Below, piece after piece: positions 1-6,600 of a DNA stretch of 7,542 nucleotides. The notes below the pieces were generated by a model. It made no database searches, had not been told where the DNA came from, and saw only the letters and a list, made by a program, of their open reading frames with translations. Source of the stretch: an uncultured Lachnospiraceae bacterium (GTDB lineage Bacteria > Bacillota > Clostridia > Lachnospirales > Lachnospiraceae); assembly GCA_910585255.1 (NCBI GenBank), contig CAJUEI010000106.1:1-7542 (forward strand), in the 5' to 3' direction. The translations under genes were made by a program, and so were the position numbers. The stretch's first letter is position 1. Each line of letters begins with the position of its first letter.

Positions 1-17
1 GCTATGAGGTTATGAGC

Positions 18-85
18 AAGTAGCGAAGCGGATTGCGAATATCCGATTTGACCCTATCAAGGAAGTAGCAAAGCGGATTGCGAAT
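18..85. repeat. Two-copy 23-bp direct repeat
   Basis: Copies lie at 18-40 and 63-85 and match at 22 of 23 positions (the difference is G25 versus A70); their starts are 45 bp apart. Both contain the core AGCGGATTGCGAAT and both are followed a few bases later by TTGAC. The GC content of the copies is higher than that of the surrounding A-rich DNA. No open frame of note crosses them. In copy 1, CGGAT (29-33) can pair with ATCCG (41-45) around a 7-nt loop; copy 2 lacks that arm. Function unknown: it could be an interspersed intergenic repeat, a remnant of the neighbouring gene's 3' region, or binding sites. Confidence 0.8.
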
Positions 86-100
86 TTCTTTTGACTAGAA

Positions 101-116
101 ATGTAAGTGTTTACAT
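101..116. promoter_or_regulatory. Palindromic operator-like site (upstream cre-like box)
   Basis: ATGTAAGTGTTTACAT is a perfect inverted repeat with 6-bp arms (ATGTAA/TTACAT) around GTGT. Compared with the Bacillus cre consensus WTGNAANCGNWWNCAW it differs at one position, the central C, which is T here. It shares the TTACAT half with the site at 301-316, whose start is exactly 200 bp downstream. It is probably bound by the same LacI-family regulator. Binding is inferred; only the symmetry and consensus match are seen. Confidence 0.5.
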
Positions 117-297
117 AAGGAAAAAACGGGATAAATAAAAGAAATTTCAAAAAATAAGAAGAGAAAGAAGGAAAAAGGCAGGGGAATATTGCTTGCTGAA
201 TGTGGAGAAAATAGGAAATATTAGAAAAAATTGTATAGGAATTTAGGGAGAGATAACCTAATTTTATAGAAAGTCTACAAAAAAATAAAAAATATGC
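117..297. other. A-rich intergenic stretch, nothing recognised
   Basis: This stretch is A- and G-rich on the + strand with several A runs. I see no open frame of useful length, no tRNA-like or riboswitch-like fold, no convincing hairpin followed by a T tract, and no good -35/-10 pair. It may simply be an upstream spacer between the two operator-like sites, and its A tracts may favour DNA bending. Confidence 0.5.
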
Positions 298-326
298 TTG
301 ATGAAAACGCTTACATATGTTATAAT
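298..326 (+). promoter_or_regulatory. Sigma-A-type promoter with extended -10
   Basis: The -35 box is TTGATG (298-303, four of six consensus bases). After a 17-bp spacer comes a perfect -10 TATAAT (321-326), preceded by TG at 318-319 to give an extended -10 (TGTTATAAT). Transcription should begin near 333, leaving a leader of about 177 nt before the start codon at 510. This is the only strong promoter I see in the window and the obvious driver of the pectinase gene. Confidence 0.8.
301..316. promoter_or_regulatory. cre/LacI-family operator inside the promoter
   Basis: ATGAAAACGCTTACAT matches every defined position of the cre consensus WTGNAANCGNWWNCAW, including the central CG. It overlaps the end of the -35 box and lies in the -35/-10 spacer, so a bound protein would block RNA polymerase. 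The best candidate is CcpA, giving repression when preferred sugars are present. LacI-family repressors of pectin-catabolic genes, such as Bacillus KdgR, use closely similar operators, so a pathway-specific repressor is also possible. Neither regulator gene is in the window. Confidence 0.65.
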
Positions 327-332
327 TTGGAA

Positions 333-509
333 ATGGAAAGACAGAAAGAGACTCTATAAGAGGGAAAACCGTGCAGAAGAAATAGTGAGAGTTGGAGAAA
401 TAGAAAAATAGAAAGGAAGGATGAAGAATAGGCGTTTCTGTCTGGCAGATGTTTTATAAAGGGTTATAGTAATGAATGGTTTATTTGTGAAAGAAAAGGA
501 GGAACAAGA
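333..509 (+). promoter_or_regulatory. Long purine-rich 5' leader
   Basis: From the predicted transcription start (about 333) to 509 the leader is strongly purine-rich, especially 331-427, and looks poorly structured. I recognise no riboswitch or T-box. Two minimal reading frames occur: 12 codons at 421-459 after AAAGGAAGG, and 20 codons at 472-534 that overlap the main start in another frame. Neither has convincing support as a leader peptide. An unstructured purine-rich leader could stabilise a very long mRNA or keep it open to ribosomes; that is inference. Confidence 0.45.
497..502 (+). promoter_or_regulatory. Shine-Dalgarno site for the pectinase
   Basis: A perfect AGGAGG ends 7 nt before the ATG at 510. 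It is the strongest ribosome binding site in the window and fixes the start codon, because no other in-frame ATG nearby has a comparable site and the signal peptide begins just downstream. Confidence 0.9.
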
Positions 510-644
510 ATGGATTCAAAAGGTGTTCATTTGAATGGTGTGGCTTCCAAAACAGTGAAACGTTGTCTGGCGTGGATTCTGACGCTGGCGATGATTTTTT
601 CTGGGGTACCTTTAAGGAGTTACGGGGGGGTACAGGTATTAGCG
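510..644 (+). other. Sec signal peptide (residues 1-45)
   Basis: A positively charged N-region with Lys14, Lys17 and Arg18 precedes a hydrophobic stretch, about residues 19-35 (CLAWILTLAMIFSGVPL). A polar region follows and ends in Val-Leu-Ala, giving a likely signal peptidase I cut after Ala45, before Asp-Asn. The long N-region is typical of Gram-positive exported proteins. Cys19 is at the start of the hydrophobic core, not in a lipobox, so this is not a lipoprotein. Confidence 0.88.
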
Positions 645-3600
645 GATAATGTAGAGATAAAGAATAGTGATTTGGGAGATGAAGTGGTAAGTGGACCAGC
701 AGTTTATGCTATGCGGGTTGGGGAAGAATACGTAGTGTTTGAACGAGGGGAATGGGCAAAGCAGGATTCTGTTTTAGAGAGAACGACAAGCTGGGATTTT
801 GTTACTAATACAGCGAATTTTTCCGGTCAAAGTATTGGCGTTGGTAGTACAATACAAGAAATATTAGCAAAATCGGGAAAAATTTCGATAAAAGGTCCTG
901 ATAAGAACAATAAAGCTCAAGGATTATCTTTATTGTTAGGTTCGATTGGATTGCCTATAGATGAGAAAACGGAATCTATAGAAATAACAATTGATATTAC
1001 GAGTACTAATACTGAAAGATATCTGATGATAGGAAAAGAACAAGTATGGGTTAATAGTTCTCCTTCAAAGGATACAGAGAATCCAGTTGATAAGAATAAG
1101 ACTTTTAGTAGCAATAGTTATACAGCAACTTATGATTTGACAGATAAAAGTATATTAGATAATGGATATTTTGTATTAGAAAGTGGAACAACAGGATATT
1201 CCGGTGATTCAGGAGAAGTTAAAATTGGGCATATCGTTTTAAAAGAGACAAAAAGTGAAGAGGACTCAGGAGATGTTCCAAGTAGTCCAACTAAGACGAC
1301 TACATTTAAATTTACTGGTTATAGTACCAATCAAGAGCAAAATCAAAGCTGTTTTCCATATGAGGCAGGTTATACAACACAATGGATGGAACTGAGAGAG
1401 TCAGATAAAGCTTTGAGTGGAGATGTATTTTTAGGGGGTAATGTGGCGTGGCATTCTGCACAGTATGGCATTGCACCGAAAAACGGAAGTATAATTTCTG
1501 TTGCTACTACTGCGGGAAAAGCGACAGTAATTGAATTAGAAGTGTCCCATGATGGAGAAGGAGGCTATGAAGTTGCTGCACCGAATAGTTATCTTTCTGG
1601 ACAAAATGTAACGACTACAAAGACGGGAACATATAAGATAATTGCACTTTCTGAGAATGAAATTCAAAATATTCTTTTAACATTTAATGGAACAGTATAT
1701 TTAGCACAATTAAAGATAACAGAGTCGGTTTCAACATTGAAGAGTGTTCAAAAATTAGAAGATATCGTTAGTGAGTATTCTGCTGATGGAAGCAGTGTAA
1801 AGGGAGATTTGCCTAAGACAGTGGATATCAGTGTTTCTGTAGGAAAGGAAGAGGTAACACTTCCGGCAGAGATAAATTGGGAAGCAGATACTTCTGCTTG
1901 GAATGGATTTGATCAAGTATCTGCAGATAAAGGCGGTGTGATTACTGTTCCTGGAAGTATTGTATTGCCATATGGAATAGAGAGTAATTCTATTTCTACC
2001 GATATATCGGTGCAAGTTACTGTTACAGGAGAGAATACCGCACTTGTATCTGGAATTGATCCTTTAGAGAAGACAAGCGAAGAATTTGTAAATGGTATCA
2101 GTATAGCTGATATAACAGCAGCTCTGCCTAAAAATGCGGTTTTAAATTTAAGTAATGGCACTAAAGAAGAAGCAGCAATTCAGTGGGAAGAGAGCAGTGT
2201 ATGGAAATATGATGTTTCTTCTTTAAAGGAGCAGAAATTTGAAATTAAAGGCGTGATAGAAATAGGGGATTATCTGTTGGCAAATGGTGTTTCAAATGAG
2301 GTCTCTTTTTCTGTTACAGTAAAAAAGACAGATCAAGAAGCATATCCATCGGCGGGGACAACAAATACTTATAATTTTTTAATTGGTGAAGTTGTACTTA
2401 AGACCATGGATAAGGAGAATAGAGTAAGTGATGTTTGGTCAGATAATTTATTTGTACATATTATAAGTAATAATCAATTATACTGGCATGATGAGTCACA
2501 TGGACTTGCTGTCTATAATGAAGATCGATTGGAAGTGAATGTAGCGGGAGATGCTATGATTTCTTTTACTGGCTGTGCTTATGGAGATACTGCTAGTATT
2601 GTACCAGCGATTACGACAGGAACGATTACATCAGAGAGTGGACAGCAGTTTTCAGGATTAGGAGACGATAAGGATGGACAGGAAGTAGTATTCTCTTATA
2701 CCGGAGATGCAACAAAAATTGTATTTACAGTGAAAGCATCAAAAGAAGCCTATCTTCATAAACTGATGGTGAAGAATGAAGTAAAACTAGATAATCCAGA
2801 TGATAAGCGAATTAAAGTGTGGGATTTTTCTGGAGTGGAAGAAAGTGATGCCTCTTTGTATTATAACCAGATTACAATGGATACACTAAAAGGCATTACA
2901 ATATTAGGAACAGATGGTTTATTTACAGAAGATGCTGGTCTTTCATTTGGCAGTTTGGTATTAAATGTTTTGGCAAAGGATAGAATGTATGTAATTGGTT
3001 TGCCGAATTCTTATGCAGGGGCAAAAGAGGTTGCTTATTCGGATGGCTATCGGGCAAATGGTTATTATTATGCAAATGGAACCGGTGGGAATAGCAGAAG
3101 ATGCGTTACAATTAGTCATGTAAATGCAGGAGATAAGATTGTAGTATATGGCGGATTGTCTCAAAATGGACCAGAAGATATGCATTTTGTATATTTGGCA
3201 GATGCCGCTTTGCAGGATGATGCTGTAACGATAAAACCAGAAGCTCGTGATCCGCAGATATTTATAGCAGAATATAGCGGAACATATCGGATTTATTTTA
3301 CGGTAAGTACCGGAAAACCAATTTTTAGCAGAGTAATGCAGATTCCGGCAGTTTTAGTAGAGGGAATCGTAGATACAGCAACGAATCAGTGTGAGATAGG
3401 AACTTCTTATACCGTACAGTTTACCAATAATGAGACAGGTATGGTAACAAAAGCTACCGTTGCTGCGGATGGAAGTTATCAGGTTAATCTTGCACCTGGA
3501 TATACTTATACGGCTGTTTTGTCAGGAGCACATGGCTATGGATTTACTTTAGCATCGAATAAGGTAACGGTAAAGGAAGAAGAAATTTTATCTGGTAAAG

Positions 3601-6600
3601 CAAATGTAACTTTAGTAGTAGAAGAGAAGGAGTTAGTAAATGTAAGCGGAACATGGAAAGGTTTTGCGGCTGATTATAATAGAATCTCTGATTTAAAGGT
3701 TGTGCTTATGCCAACAGAATCTACTATGTATGATTCCATTCCTTTAACGCTTCAGCAGGATTTGACGTTTTCTGTTGATATAGAAAAGGGAGTAGAATAC
3801 CAGGTTGAAATCAGTAATGTAAATGATTATATTGTTTCTGAAGGAGGAGTCATTACAGCAGAGACGGATATGATACATGATATTACGGTTGCGTTAAAGC
3901 CAATGTATACCGTAAAGGGAACTTATATTGACAGAGATAAGAATGAATTTACAGCAAGCGGACTTACCCATCTTATTTTTACAAACTTAGAAGATGACTA
4001 TACCTATGAAACAGAGGCAGCAGAGGATAGTTATCAGATATCATTAAGAGATGGCAGTTATAGTATAAAAGCAGTAGGAGGCAGCTATCAGACAAAGACC
4101 CATGTAGTTGTAAAAGAAGGAGCTGTAACAAAGAATTTGATGTTTAATTATCAAAAACCAGTTGTTTCTATTCCTTCTGGTGTTACGGATATTTATGTGG
4201 GATATGCAGGAAAAGACTGTAATTATGAGACTCTTACAGAGGCTGTTGCGGCACTGAATGAGGCGAATCCAGACAGTGAAGAGAAGAGAATTACGGTTCA
4301 TATTGCACCGGGTATCTATAGAGAACAGCTAAAGATTACAGCAAGTTATCTGACTTTTATAAATGAAGAACCAGATAAGGGAGAGGTATTAATTACTGGA
4401 TATTATGGAATTGGGCATGAGTATTACAGTTTGGACGAAGAAGGATTTTATGATATAGAAAGAGCATATGATAAATTCGAAAAGATTACTTGTTCCAAGT
4501 CATGGGGTAGTACCGTATATCTCTCGGGTGGTTATTTTAGGGCAGAAAATATTCATTTTGAAAACTCGTTTAATAAGTATGTGACAGAAGAAGAGATTGA
4601 AGACGGAGCAGGGCTTCCGAATGGAGCATTGCGAACATTACAGACAGATGTTACAACAAAGGCAAATACAGAACGTGCAGCGGCAATTGTAGTAGGAGGC
4701 AGCAGTAAAGACAACTGTGATAACTGTGAATTTTATAACTGTTCTTTCTCTAGCAGTCAGGATACGCTGTTTGTAAGAAGACATGCTTATTTTAGAGATT
4801 GTTTTATTGAGGGAAATACGGATTATATTTTTGGAGAGGCAGGAATTACATGTGTATTTGACGGATGTGAATTGAGTTTTGCCGGTTATGGCGGAACGGC
4901 ATCCTCAGCCTATATTACAGCAAATCGGAGCAGTGGAAATAGTTTGGGAACAGTATTTAGAAATTGTGTTATTACAAATAAAGAAGGATTGTCTCATATG
5001 GCATCTTACTTTGGCCGTCCATGGGATGCTCAGTCAAGAGTAACATTTTTAAATACCAAGCTTCAGGATGCAGATACGATAAAGAGTGCTGGTTGGTACA
5101 GTATGAGTTCGAATGAACCAGAAAATGCAAATTATGCAGAGTGGAATACCATTTCACTGGATGGAGTGAAATTAGATACTTCCAATCGAGTAGCAGGTAC
5201 TGTAAAAGATGCTGCTTTTGCAGAAGCAGTAAATGTAGAGGATTTGTTTGAGGGTTGGAAGCCATATTATTATTATACTTATAAGCCTTTGACAGAAGAG
5301 AGCAGTACTGTAGAATTTTCTTCTGTTCCGGTTCTTTCTAGTACAGGAAGTTTAGAGAATGTACAGATTGGAGATAGTTTGGATGTAACTTATTCGATAG
5401 GAAAGAATGAGGCATATGATACGTCTGTTATTCAATGGGTTCGGGTAAGTGAAGATGGTACAGAAGAAGTAATCAAAGGATATTCTGCTCTTCAGACAGG
5501 ACATTCTTATAAAATAACCGAACTGGACCAGGGATGTACAATTAAAGTTGTTGTAAAACCAGAGACTATTAGTGGTTATCAGGGAACAGAAGCTTTTGCA
5601 TCGGTAACAGTAGGGGTGGTAAGCAGTGATAAAGGACTTCGCAAGTATGTACAGGAAGGATATGCAAGTGCTTATAATCAGAATGGTGTAAGCGGCGGCG
5701 GAATTCAGACAGAAGGTACTTCTACGTATTATCAAGTGGCTACAGCAGAAGAATTTTTAAAGGCATTGCAGGCGGTGAAATCGTCAGGAAAAGCATCTGT
5801 AATTGAATTGACACAGGATATTGAATTGGGAAGTAATGAAGTTGCAAATTTTGGAAGTTATAGCAGTATTATTAAGGCTTATGCAGCAGCACCGCTGACA
5901 CATCCAACTTTATTAGAGACAGGTGTTTCTACGTTAAGCTTTTCGGATATACATGATTTAACGATATTTTCTTTAGACGGTTTTTCTATTAAGCATGCTA
6001 ATATTACAATGAAAAATGCAGAAAATATTATAATAAGAAATATTAAATTTGATGAACTTTGGGAGTGGGATGAGGCAACCAAAGGAGATTATGACAGAAA
6101 TGACTGGGACTATATGACAATTGATACAAATTGTAATGGCATCTGGATTGATCACTGTACCTTCTTTAAGGCATATGATGGAGTGATTGATGTAAAAAAT
6201 CCTTCTCCAGAAGCAAATATCACAATTTCTTGGTGTGAATTTTTACCGGGAAGTGAGGGAGATAGTTTCTTTAAAGTTATGATGGATGAATTGGCTGCAA
6301 ATCCAGAAAAATATCCGACTTATCAGCATATGCTGGAGGAAGGAATGACAGCGGATCAGGTTTATATGTATGCATATGGACAGAAAAAGACGCATCTGTT
6401 TGGACAATCAGATGAAGCAACAAATGCAGCAGGAATTAAAGTAACACTTGCTAATAATTATTATAAAAATTCCATGGATCGTATGCCAAGACTTCGCTAT
6501 GGCTATACACATGTCTATAACTGTATTATGGATGCACAAGATTTGTTGACTGCAAAAGACGGTATTGCAAATGCGGAGATTGCTAAGAAAATTGTAAGCA

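Noticed and set aside
29..60. Small inverted repeats as a terminator of an upstream gene
   Set aside because: Stems are only 4-5 bp, and no T tract follows directly; the upstream gene itself is not visible.
18..85. CRISPR-like repeat-spacer unit
   Set aside because: Only two copies with a single 22-bp gap, no further units, and no cas genes nearby.
91..119. TTGACT as the -35 of a second promoter
   Set aside because: At 16-18 bp spacing there is no acceptable -10 box (the candidates are CATAAG or ATAAGG).
421..459. 12-codon frame in the leader (MKNRRFCLADVL)
   Set aside because: The purine run before it sits very close to the ATG, and most of the leader is purine-rich, so the apparent ribosome site carries little weight. 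No regulatory codon pattern is seen.
564..566. Cys19 as a lipoprotein attachment site
   Set aside because: It lies at the start of the hydrophobic core with no Leu-x-x-Cys lipobox; a standard signal peptidase I site fits at Ala45.
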